Shown piece after piece: positions 20,301 to 23,957 of a stretch of DNA of 38,811 nt; the stretch's first letter is position 1; each line of letters opens with the position of its first letter. The notes under the pieces are model-generated. The model was not told where the DNA came from and ran no database searches. It saw nothing but the letters and a program-made list of their open reading frames with translations. A program made the translations under genes and the position numbers. This DNA comes from Akkermansiaceae bacterium (lineage in GTDB: Bacteria > Verrucomicrobiota > Verrucomicrobiia > Verrucomicrobiales > Akkermansiaceae): positions 1-38,811 of the forward strand of contig CAIVKO010000042.1 in assembly GCA_903906515.1 (NCBI GenBank), given 5' to 3'.

Positions 20301-20821
20301 ATGACTTGGGAGACAGTGATCCACAAACCGCACTCTGGGTACTCGTGGGTGATGGCGCATTGGCCGATCAGGCGGGTGCGGTGATTCCTCCGGGTTATGG
20401 CGTGTTTGTCACACGTCGGGGCGCGGCCACCTCCGTCTTGAGCTACGGGGAAATCCGGACTAACAAATTCATCCGGCCGCTTAAATCCGGAAGCAACCTG
20501 GTGGGTGGTGGCTACCCGGTCGATCAGTCGCCGGCGGGCGCTGGTGGCCGCGCGATGACACACGATGCGGGTTTCTTCGGTGACGGTGACGCAAAATACG
20601 CCGATTCCATCTTTGTGTGGAAGCGCGATGCAAATGTGGCAACCACAGGATACGAGACTTATTTCCTGCTCTATACGCCTACGCAGAAGTGGGTGAGAAT
20701 AGGCGATATCAAGTTGTTACCAAAAGATGCCGTCCCGTTCATGATGCGTGACCGGGCCGTGTTTATCCGGGCCAAGGTCAATCTGCCAACTTACACCATT
20801 CCCTCGCCATGGACTCCCTGA
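5345..20821 (+). CDS. Giant secreted SdrD-B-type repeat protein (5,158 aa)
   Basis: The encoded protein is roughly half a megadalton. The N-terminus has a signal peptide (hydrophobic ~17-37, cut likely after ALSARA). Residues ~40-545 form a beta-rich region loosely like IgGFc-binding-type domains, and ~549-690 resemble a DUF11 domain. About 29 repeats follow: 25 SdrD-B/Cna-B-like units (residues ~696-4248) starting with a G-D/N-x-V-W/F motif, then four short units (~4249-4672) starting with TGSVLADTDNN. A beta-sandwich insertion sits at ~2177-2327. The last ~485 residues (4673-5158) include an EF-hand-like WADWKQLHLSEANNGNPDAD start and a TIGR02597-like end. No LPxTG, PEP-CTERM or autotransporter is seen at the C-terminus. 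There are only about 11 cysteines after the signal. Alternative starts are Met4 (5354) and Met9 (5369); Met9 gives a more typical signal peptide. The gene overlaps the next by 13 bases. It is probably a surface stalk or extracellular fibre; the ligand is unknown. Confidence 0.93.
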   Translation: MVPMPTKAMVCWVQGRFLLTAFTHILALGTYVGVFSLALALSARAANPAPSQVYYVPFPESDQLAAFVGISTAAVDPLNVFVTFAAANDNTVIYYDHWEDGYEANITNPTQSTTEVWGDGNPANGSPPGNPGDLISAGSVFSLRNYVTSTVGASVLKYDARDKVASFKPITLTKTCYPGSTATLLAGCVEVFEQGLWGTEYRVPVGSNMPTATATATLTWDADMFAYTALSIMAGAGGATVQIDADNNGTYETTATLAEGETRYVTNVSVGGRVLADKPVQVVMFTGRPTSNYMSRDTSLLPTYRWSSSYYAPVSTIATYGTSVFLYNPGASAITVSYDYRSSATAYTTATISVPAGGNARVTLTPSNGTTNFGAYHFYTTGTVPATFYAFCAVDGASATTTNNQAYDGGFTLVGQPSLTTQVQLSLGIGRDPYSATNPAENGNPVWITTVGNGHTLETVYVDYNGDNAGALTDANGNKYDVAYSLRELQQQQLIDPDGDQSGMVVYVLNPNVKIAAAWAQNPSLATAGAPGFDVSTLIPPLREGAASKGSSVVVDADGDGRCSAGDTIEYDIRMINTAHSGLNGPFTVTDNFPANMTYKAGTTQYRYSVNDAWQAWVSVPDNASGTAFPLDGAGFAVPGTINYGQQIQVVFQAEIATYASLVPAGTAAITNTGSVEFTPLGLNLALTWSDSLYGSIGDRVWIDTNANGVQDSGEGGLNGVVVYADINNNGVKDASEPSSTTAGDGAYVINGLLGGTYTVRVDPASVAALDPKYGPTYDLDGIATSYVATVVLAAAQDRTDVDFGFRAVCSVGDRVWVDRNGNGVQESGEPGINNVRVYIDSNSNGSYDVGEPNSLTFGDGNYYIGNLDTGTYKVRIDATTLPVGTTQTFDLDGTGTANQASVTLTTAQHNPNLDFGYRGALSISDLVWEDFNANAIKDTAEVGLANVRVYIDANGNGTWDSTEAFALTNSSGIYSIGNLFNGTYAVRVDTTTLPASMFQTYDLTSPLTDNQASVTLSGASLTTVDFGYRYDATMGDRVWNDLNNNGAQDAGEPGIANVMVYIDANANSLFDPATERYAITDVNGNYVIRNLSAGTYAVRVDIGTLPPGVTQTYDLDGTGTANAASRTLTANEDATNVDFGYRSTASVGNYVWTDTNADGVQDVAESGINGVRVYLDINGNGVFDSATEPSAITAGNGAYTITGLVAGTYTARVDTSTLASGLLPTYDLTGGIDGAATFALSSAQARTDLDFGYVQPVAIGNRVWLDANENGLQDAGETGLGGVLVTLYKTGDNTVAGTATSDVSGNYGFTNLLPGSYYVAFGSLSGYGLTYANRGADDLIDSDATPATGVTGNYLLSAGDTNNTVDAGYFQTVTLGDRVWNDVNTNGVQDIGESGLAGVTVSLYRPGFGADGIVGNADDALVVASQVTAASGAYSFTGLPQGIYQVGFSTLAGYGRTLIDQGADDTKDSDANASTGLTGNVTLVAGAPDSSVDAGYFQSVTIGDFVFNDVNANGVQDVAETGLAGVLVSVYRPGYGPDGIAGNADDAAAVGTQTTAAGGAYSFTGLRPGTYQVGFGALAGYTRTLADQGVDTADSDADAATGLTVNYVLAAGATNHTIDAGYFAPVSVGNFVFSDVNANGLQDGGETGLAGVLVSVYRSGYGADGIAGTADDALAVATYTTLADGGYTFAGLRPGTYQVGFGSLAGYGQTFANQGADDTKDSDVIVGTGLTGNYVLSAGASDITVDAGYFQTVAIGDLVFNDLNADGIQDAGETGLAGVLVSVYRPGFGADGIAGNADDALAVATQTTPASGAYSFAGLTPGTYQIGFGALAGYNRTLADQGVDDTKDSDANVSSGLTGSYVLAAGNTNTTVDAGYYAPASIGNLVFNDLNSNGVQDGGETGLAGVLVSVYRPGFGADGIAGNADDAAAVATQTTPVGGAYSFTGLRPGIYQVGFGALSGYGRTLADQGADDTLDSDANAVTGLSGSYSLAAGATNNTIDAGYYQSVTIGDFVFNDTNANGQQDGGETGLAGVLVSVYRPGYGPDGLSGTIDDADAVATQTTPAGGAYSFTGLPPGTYQVGFGMLAGYGRTTADQGADTTDSDASASTGLTGNYVLAAGASNTTIDAGYQAVSIGDYVWTDRNANGLQDVGETGVSGVSVQVYTAGGLPYQPRPTLGTFADDFDPAGGLNGSDGTLAWAANWTAATSAAVVVNTGTDYEIRIADAVNSALTRSFVAPTNTNQLTISYDYRQGSGNDTVLAQWSVNGSTWTTLATYTSGTAGTGSASFAVSTTAGTRYIRFIKSATSGGGGTTEYMYFDNVSIVAQGVAATSVTATTDANGYYYFGSSAGLVGGTAYQLRVATNQTPLTNLLLTAQNQGVNDAVDSDASLATASGFATIGFTAPASGSDTTLDFGFKGTASLGDTVWNDTNANGILDGVETGINGVSVTLYNAADNSVERTTTTAGGGLFSFDSLLGGTYYVGFGAVSGYSRTLAHQGADTTDSDADAVTGVTGNYVLFAGASNTSVDAGYYQPVAIGNLVFDDPNANGVQDSGEVGLAGVLVSVYRPGFGADGIAGNSDDAAAVATQTTTTGGAYSFIGLPPGIYQVGFGELSGYNRTLADQGADDAKDSDANAGSGLTGSYTMAAGSTNSTIDAGYYQPAGIGNQVWVDSNHNGLLDGGEAGVDNVLVQLYLAGQSPGVDAPQQSVTTSGGGFYQFSSLAPGSYRIYLPASNFGVAAALADAPQSSLTTVTIDNGVDNDDNGSQSAIGGGVTGPLIALSATETDSTVDFGFLPNGSLGNKVFHDLDNDGNLDAGESGFSGVRMVLFAAVSGNPSGSALQTTITDANGDYRFDHLPAGDYAVVVDVANSPVLAGYMSSTGYSSNLTLSGDFADHGKDTPVSVGMVVNGIATVAVTLGGGAQPINEVVANADGAGEHGPNGDLSDNLMLDFGFTPAFSIGNRVFADANNDGILNGSDGGISGVTVKLFAADGAGAPTGSALFTSITDANGYYRFDSLGLGTYVVVVDRANSASLVNKISSVGASANTSLAGDVLDHGNDTWVSVGDVVNGIASTPVTVGAGLQPTTEAVGSGAGAHASSGDASDNLVMDFGFTSTYSLGNRVFFDNGAGSGGVANDGIRNGNEPGIAGVLVKVFASDGSGNPTGAVLATVTTDASGYYRFDDLAAGSYVVVVDVSGSGSALTGLASSASYSTDVTLTGDLKDHGKDSPLGIGSVLPGGIASVAVTTGVGSQPITEAVGTGAGSNGPSGDASDNLVVDFGFAITYSIGNRVFWDNGSGGGVASNGTQDGSEPGIANVSVELKSGSTVVATATTNGSGYYRFDNVLAGTYTVFLPASNFALSGSLTGMFSSLNTVAGDKGDKGVDDSSPASNGITTASMTLGIGLQPISETDIGAGAGAHGLNGDGFDDLTVDFGMVTATGTCSIGSLVWHDINNNGFVDSGETGISGVSLEVWSCDAAGTLGGVVATTTTASDGTYIVSGLASGYYRVKIPGSVFGLGHALQTLNSSSTLRNTQHNHIDDDNNGLQAAAGQEVLSPVFSLIPGGEPLDSPDEIGLGALLDNPAYGKVDANGNMTMDLGFYAPGADQAGRCSLGSLVWNDANNNGIHDSGESGIAGVTLDLYLKNGGASTYWSSTTSASDGTYFFADLPSGSDWEVRIPASNFSSGGALTGYPATAGTPVNADNQTDGDNNGIQSGGFGTAVTSPVITLSVGAEPVDDPGGEFVTGYGQDNAGNYVDANGDMTVGFGFTATYSIGNRVFLDNGAGSGGYVNDGIQNGTEPGVANVSVQLRNGAGAVLATTTTDSNGYYRFDQVLAGSWSVFLPAANFAVSGPLFGLLSSSNTVAGDKGDKGIDGATPATTGIATASIAFGVGLQPSGETDLGSGAGAQGPNGDASSNLQIDFGFTPTFSLGGDIYRDSDDDGQPDLDQLYEGPIPDVHVVLFAVDGSNNPTGVALASAITDAHGYYRFDGLVPGTYVVVVDKENSPALTLYRGVTGYSTDTTISGDYYDHGKDTLVTVGGVVDGVPSVAVTVGAGLQPVGESTGTGAGANGPNGDASDNLVMDFGFNPLYSIGNRVFADVNNNGIMDGAEVGIAGVSLKLFAADGTGQPIGGTLDTTSTDDSGYYRFDGRPVGTYVVVVDLLNSSALSGYGSSTGASTNVRLSGEKFDHGKDTPLGAGSVLPGGIVSTPVTLGGHLVPMHEPDIASGAGANGPNTDDSDNLVMDFGFTQFGSINGTVTADTDNNDSGDAAIPGVTLELRDAATNALIATTTTDGYGAYTFSNVTPGNYKVVETQPSGYNSVSDKDGGDLDIIGDVTVIAVATGAANDGNNFVEEQPSTITGSVLADTDNNNIGDTAISGVNLDLRDAATNSLIATTTTNGSGAYTFTNVPPGNYHIVEIQPSGYDSLSDKDGGNLDVIGDVTVVAATAGATNSGNDFVEEQSGAVTGSVLADTDNNNSGDAAISGVTLDLRDAATKALIATTTTDGSGSYTFTNVPPGSYEIVETQPSGYNSVSDKDGGNLDLIGDVTAVAVTAGATNSGNNFVEEQPGAITGSVLADTDNNGSGDLALEGVILSLVDGSGNPVLNGSSQPVTTTTASDGSYSFANLSPGTYGVKEAQPAGYVSLSDKDSGDLDEIRPLTVTAGVANTANNFVEMSRCPDTWADWKQLHLSEANNGNPDADAYVNFTEFAFAMPYDGGLGSQWLDHTAWIIRESTVAPGTLEGVFIRPTGAGLNVVYSLQYAAVAGNPTVWSTLAITPEMITVAPNGDCTETVTIHDLETRTGLAAGTGVVRLKADLYDTGVVNDQLTLTTYVESEGWARTALAGTCQTYNIPYVHESVFTGTVSSVSGQDLTFDGQDLTSLLVPGASYYLEVTSGVNEGKRYDVTSAIGANVILASAGVDAIYGSAPYNNTAGAPPSNLAGNTVVIRRHWTLGEIFPITNFTASDVPTTSDQVQIFVNGAWATYWINDLGDSDPQTALWVLVGDGALADQAGAVIPPGYGVFVTRRGAATSVLSYGEIRTNKFIRPLKSGSNLVGGGYPVDQSPAGAGGRAMTHDAGFFGDGDAKYADSIFVWKRDANVATTGYETYFLLYTPTQKWVRIGDIKLLPKDAVPFMMRDRAVFIRAKVNLPTYTIPSPWTP
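7430..9115 (+). repeat. SdrD-B repeats 1-5 with doubled EF-hand-like loops
   Basis: These five units encode residues ~696-1252. Each starts with G/S-D/N-x-V-W and then a 12-residue loop such as DTNANGVQDSGE, which fits the EF-hand pattern (acidic or Asn at 1, 3, 5, 9, Gly at 6, Glu at 12). In units 1-5 a second loop of the same kind follows about 20 residues later (for example DANGNGTWDSTE). This doubling is not present in the later units, so these form a distinct subclass. Calcium binding is inferred from the pattern and from known SdrD B repeats. Confidence 0.75.
9464..11740 (+). repeat. Tandem block of six ~380-base repeats (units 7-12)
   Basis: Six consecutive units average ~380 bases (about 126 residues, protein positions 1374-2132). 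They share the long phrase beginning GETGLAGVLVSVYRPG and the element GADGIAGNADDA, then YSFTGLRPGTYQVGFGALAGY and a closing TNTTVDAGYY. Similarity is visible in the DNA as well as the protein, which points to expansion by recombination more recent than that of the outer units. Unit 7 is the most diverged. Confidence 0.85.
11873..12325 (+). other. Beta-sandwich domain inserted inside repeat unit 13
   Basis: Protein residues ~2177-2327 interrupt an SdrD-B unit between its first strands (VQVYTAGGLPYQP) and its closing strands (TDANGYYYFGS). The insertion starts DDFDPAGGLNGSDGTLAWA, has YEIRIAD, LTISYDYRQGSGNDTVLAQW and a closing MYFDNVSIVAQG. This is the layout of jelly-roll modules (MAM/laminin-G/CBM-like) in secreted proteins. 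It is the only non-repeat domain within the long shaft, so it is a candidate binding site. The fold is inferred from pattern only. Confidence 0.6.
12947..13327 (+). repeat. Displaced copy of the unit 7-12 repeat (unit 15)
   Basis: This 381-base unit encodes residues ~2535-2661 and carries the same SVYRPGFGADGIAGN phrase as units 8-12. It is separated from them by units 13 and 14, which belong to other subclasses. The length matches the tandem block period. It most likely arose by copy or recombination from the block, or units 13-14 were inserted within it. Confidence 0.75.
18089..19360 (+). repeat. Four short C-terminal repeats (units 26-29)
   Basis: These units encode residues ~4249-4672. 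Each begins with a phrase like TGSVLADTDNN, continues with GVTLDLRDAATN and ends with a phrase like PSGYNSVSDKDGGNLD followed by NNFVEEQP. Units 26-28 are nearly the same; unit 29 is longer and diverged. They look like a SpaA/Cna-B-type stalk rather than the SdrD-B class upstream, with the Asn-rich loop shortened. The DNA similarity of 26-28 again suggests recent tandem duplication. Confidence 0.8.
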
Positions 20822-22551
20822 GTCAATTATTCCACTGGATTCGAACATGGATCGAGCGCTTTGCCGCGAAGGTCTCATATTCGAGTGCTTGGATAGTTTC
20901 CTGCTTCCACCGTCCGCTGATTCGGGTGGGAGTGATGGCGTTTGCCTGTGGTTTGTTCGCCGGGCAGGTGCGGGCGATGTCCGTGAGCTGGTTCAGCAAT
21001 GCGATATCTAACGACTTGCGGGATAGTATGGGAGTTTCTTTGAATGACACGTTTTACATGCAGCTCGGGTTTTTCGCGAATTCCTTCACGCCGACCGCTG
21101 GCAATACGGCCGATTGGGCTGCGAATTGGCGGGTCTTTGACCAGGCAGCCGATTACGCAATAGACGAGAATGACACCTTCGATCCGTCAACTGGATATTT
21201 CACCCGCGATTCCATTGAGATTGATCAAAACGGCCATAGCATGAGTCCTTATGCTCAAGTTGGGTTGAACTTTTCAGGCCAGGAGGCCTACCTATGGACC
21301 TTCAATAAAAAAGATCCTGTATCGGCAGGCACCGAGTGGTTTCTGGCGAGAGCCAACGACTGGGTTTTTCCTACATATAATCCGAACGAATGTTGCCCGG
21401 ATCTTAATAAACAATGGTCGGTAAGCGATCTTGCGACTGTCACCCCGGTCTGGGGGCGTCAGGGTGAGAAACTAGGTGGGGGAACTTACACGGTCACGGA
21501 TAACAACTACACATTCCAAACATTCACCGTCGTTCCGGAGCCATCCACGGCTTTACTGACCGCGTTGGGTGTGGCGTTCGCATTGTTGCGTCGCAATCGT
21601 CGTCCTATGAATGCAATCAACCTGAATGTCACCTTGCTGACCGCTGTGCTGGCAATTGGGATTGCCAGTCCGTGTCATGCCGAGCGGATCCATTGGTATG
21701 GTCCTACTTACAAAACCAATGTGACGAGCACGGGAGAATTGATCGATCAGGAAATGGTGTTCGAGTTGGGTTTGTTTACGGATGGTTTTGTGCCCACGGC
21801 TGAAAACGCTGCGGAGTGGACCACTCATTGGTTGGCCGCGCAGCGTGCGAACTACTCACAGGAAGGTGATTTTTTCACCGGAAACTTTGTGGTGGATCAA
21901 GCGAGCTCACCGTTCACCGGTGGTCAGCAGGCGTACATCTGGGGATTCCGCGGTGGTGTGGGATCGAGCGAATGGATCTTGTTGAAGAAAGACACCTGGA
22001 AATGGCCGGTCCTCGCTGCGGATCAGGCGGCTGAAGCACGCAATCCCTTGTCTGCTCTGGAATGGAACGCCGCGGAAGCCACGGCGATCGTAGGTGCGCT
22101 TCAGCCCGTTTCCGTGCCGTTCCTGATGCGAACTGCGAGTATTTTCAATGCGGCACCACCAAAAACCTCATGGAACGAGTGGGCGCTCATCCAAATGAAA
22201 GATGAAAAGCGTAACGGTTTCGATCAGGATCCTGATGGTGATGGCATCAATAATTTGATGGAGTATGTATTCGGGACATCGCCCACGCAGGCGAACAAGT
22301 CTCCCGCCATGCCGATGGAGCTTGTGACGTCGGGTTCCGATAAGTTTTTGCAAGTCACGATTCCACGCCGCATCGATCATACCGCCAAGCTCACGGTTGA
22401 GGTGTCCTCTGATCTGGTCAATTGGTATTCCGGCACGAGCAAGACCGTAACGGTTTCCGATAGTCCCGCAGGGTTGGTTGTTAGAGATCTTGAGCCACAC
22501 AGTCCTGATCGGCCCAAGCGGTTTGTCCGTGTGAAGGCAGAAAGTCCTTAG
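20809..22551 (+). CDS. Two-module secreted protein with internal PEP-CTERM signal (apparent gene fusion)
   Basis: The product is 580 residues and reads as two complete secreted proteins joined in frame. Module A: signal peptide ending MAFACGLFAGQVRA (~43-56), a globular domain, then a PEP-CTERM-type tail with VVPEPSTALL at 241-250, a hydrophobic stretch and RRNRR at 261-265. Module B starts at Met267 (base 21607) with its own signal-like segment (NVTLLTAVLAIGIASPCHA) and a homologous globular domain. It ends in a DPDGDGINNLMEYVFGTSP element plus a beta-rich region. The modules share LGFF/LGLF...F.PTA.N.A.W...W, GYFT/DFFT and GQ.AY.W.F...EW. They belong to a PEP-CTERM protein family that I recall as common in Verrucomicrobiota. 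A TGA at 21608-21610 in another frame overlaps Met267 (ATGA), so a one-base indel could explain the fusion. The start overlaps the giant gene's stop. Confidence 0.85.
   Translation: MDSLSQLFHWIRTWIERFAAKVSYSSAWIVSCFHRPLIRVGVMAFACGLFAGQVRAMSVSWFSNAISNDLRDSMGVSLNDTFYMQLGFFANSFTPTAGNTADWAANWRVFDQAADYAIDENDTFDPSTGYFTRDSIEIDQNGHSMSPYAQVGLNFSGQEAYLWTFNKKDPVSAGTEWFLARANDWVFPTYNPNECCPDLNKQWSVSDLATVTPVWGRQGEKLGGGTYTVTDNNYTFQTFTVVPEPSTALLTALGVAFALLRRNRRPMNAINLNVTLLTAVLAIGIASPCHAERIHWYGPTYKTNVTSTGELIDQEMVFELGLFTDGFVPTAENAAEWTTHWLAAQRANYSQEGDFFTGNFVVDQASSPFTGGQQAYIWGFRGGVGSSEWILLKKDTWKWPVLAADQAAEARNPLSALEWNAAEATAIVGALQPVSVPFLMRTASIFNAAPPKTSWNEWALIQMKDEKRNGFDQDPDGDGINNLMEYVFGTSPTQANKSPAMPMELVTSGSDKFLQVTIPRRIDHTAKLTVEVSSDLVNWYSGTSKTVTVSDSPAGLVVRDLEPHSPDRPKRFVRVKAESP
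21607..22551 (+). other. Module B with possible internal translation start
   Basis: If module A and module B are really two genes, the second would begin at the ATG at 21607, giving 314 residues with a normal signal peptide cut after SPCHA. No Shine-Dalgarno site is visible before it. The C-terminal Asp-rich element and the beta-rich tail (VEVSSDLVNWYSG...RFVRVKAE) are typical ends of secreted Verrucomicrobiota proteins. The module lacks a PEP-CTERM tail of its own. Confidence 0.5.
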
Positions 22552-22553
22552 TT

Positions 22554-23738
22554 ATGGGTTGTCCGGTAAAAGGGGAGAGAGGTCTGCCGATTGGAAAGTG
22601 GTGGATCGTTGCGTTTTTTGTGCTCGCCTTCACGGGATTGGCGATCAACTGCCTGCTGTTATTCCATCATCTGTCCGGCGTGCGGATCGCGGGTTGTGGC
22701 GCAGGAGGGTCTTGTGAAACCATGCTCAATTCCCAATGGTCCGTCGTGTTGGGTGTTCCCGTTTCGATGGCGGGAGCGGGTGTGTATTTGGTTTTGATGA
22801 TTGCCATAGTTAGAAAAAATCTACTTTGGGTTAATATCTGTCTCGGAGCGATGCTGGGTGCGGCGGTGTGGTTTGTGTTTGTGCAGGCAGTGATCATCGG
22901 GCGGCTTTGTCCATGGTGCATGACCGGGCACGCGGTCGGATTGTCGTTGGTCGGTCTTACATTTTGGCGCGGAAAAACACGGGGCGGTGCCGTGAATGAG
23001 AATATCGTCATGGGGGCTTTCGCCGTGATGGCGGCGGTGGGGATCGCCGTTTTGCAGTATTTCGGCCCGCGGCCTATGACTCATCAACTTGATGATACTC
23101 CTGGAGGTCTTGCTGCATCAGGCGCGGGTGTTCACGCACGTGGAAACGGGCGCAAGGTGAAGTTTGGTGATGGCGAGATGGTTTACGATGTCGCAGCAAT
23201 GCCGCATCTCGGACGTCCAAATGCGCCACATGTTCTTGTTGAGTATTTCGATTATCAATGTTCGGCGTGCCGGATCATGCGTGGTTTTCTATCAAGTTTG
23301 ATGGAGAAACATCCGGATGATATTTGTGTGCTGGTGTTACCGGTTCCTCTTGATCGGGGGTGTAATGCGGCACTTCCCGAAGGAGAGCCCCAGCATCCCG
23401 GTAGTTGCGCACTGACGAGAATCGCCCTGGCGGTGTGGAGATCGGATACTGAAGCTTATCCGGCGCTGCATCGGGCGTTCCTCACGGATCCACCGCCCGA
23501 TCAAGCGGCGGCCATGGCATTGGCTACTGCAAAAGTTTCCGCAGCCCGTCTTGAGGCGGCGATGCGTGAACCATGGATTGACGAATTGATTCAGGCCAAC
23601 ATCGCCGACTGGGTCTCGTTTTCCGCAAAAACCAGACACTTGCCGAAGCTTCTGATCACGCAAAAGAGGATTCTTCACGGCCTGCCTTCCGGTGAGGCTG
23701 ACTTCATCCGTGTGATGGAGCAGGAACTCGGGTTGTGA
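22554..23738 (+). CDS. VKOR-DsbA fusion, periplasmic disulfide-bond formation
   Basis: The product has 394 residues. The N-terminal ~165 residues are a vitamin K epoxide reductase-type membrane domain that passes electrons from thiols to quinone. It has several helices, a loop cysteine pair Cys48/Cys54 (CGAGGSCETML), the GVPVSMAG motif, and the redox motif CPWC at 119-122. After a linker (~172-210), residues ~215-394 are a thioredoxin/DsbA-like domain with CSAC at 236-239 in FDYQCSACR and a proline-preceded strand (HLPKLLI) matching the cis-Pro loop. Fusions of this kind oxidise exported proteins in bacteria lacking DsbB. The gene starts two bases after the previous stop, so it is almost certainly co-transcribed with the giant and fusion proteins and may fold them. 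Both contain cysteines, though few. Confidence 0.93.
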   Translation: MGCPVKGERGLPIGKWWIVAFFVLAFTGLAINCLLLFHHLSGVRIAGCGAGGSCETMLNSQWSVVLGVPVSMAGAGVYLVLMIAIVRKNLLWVNICLGAMLGAAVWFVFVQAVIIGRLCPWCMTGHAVGLSLVGLTFWRGKTRGGAVNENIVMGAFAVMAAVGIAVLQYFGPRPMTHQLDDTPGGLAASGAGVHARGNGRKVKFGDGEMVYDVAAMPHLGRPNAPHVLVEYFDYQCSACRIMRGFLSSLMEKHPDDICVLVLPVPLDRGCNAALPEGEPQHPGSCALTRIALAVWRSDTEAYPALHRAFLTDPPPDQAAAMALATAKVSAARLEAAMREPWIDELIQANIADWVSFSAKTRHLPKLLITQKRILHGLPSGEADFIRVMEQELGL

Positions 23739-23783
23739 CACTCCCGACTCACTTGGTCCCGCTGATGCCTGACATGAGGAGAG

Positions 23784-23879
23784 CCGACATGCTGTCGGTT
23801 GTCGGGTAGGCGACATGTTGTCGCCTGTTTTAGCCAGCGGACAACATGTCCGCCGTCCGTCAGCGTGCAACATGCACGC
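23784..23879. repeat. Cluster of four three-base-loop hairpins
   Basis: Four small perfect hairpins stand in a row, each with a three-base loop: CCGACA-TGC-TGTCGG (23784-23798), GGCGACA-TGT-TGTCGCC (23809-23825), GCGGACA-ACA-TGTCCGC (23837-23853) and GCGTGCA-ACA-TGCACGC (23863-23879). Three have seven-pair stems. They lie between the convergent VKOR-DsbA and oxidoreductase genes. No T-tract follows, so they are not classical terminators, but they could slow polymerase or block RNA decay in both directions. Confidence 0.8.
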
Positions 23880-23931
23880 GCCCACGTTGCTCACCGCTCC
23901 CCACTCGGAGCATGCGTCGGGTTCGGTGCTG

Positions 23932-23957
23932 ATAACCAATAACCAATAACTTATAAC
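23932..23957. repeat. Short tandem repeat at the oxidoreductase stop codon
   Basis: The sequence holds ATAACCA units in tandem followed by ATAACTTATAAC. The minus-strand gene's TAA stop (23953-23951) lies inside it. The rest of the gap from 23739 is the hairpin cluster plus a GC-rich stretch at 23880-23930 without a recognisable gene. Confidence 0.6.
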
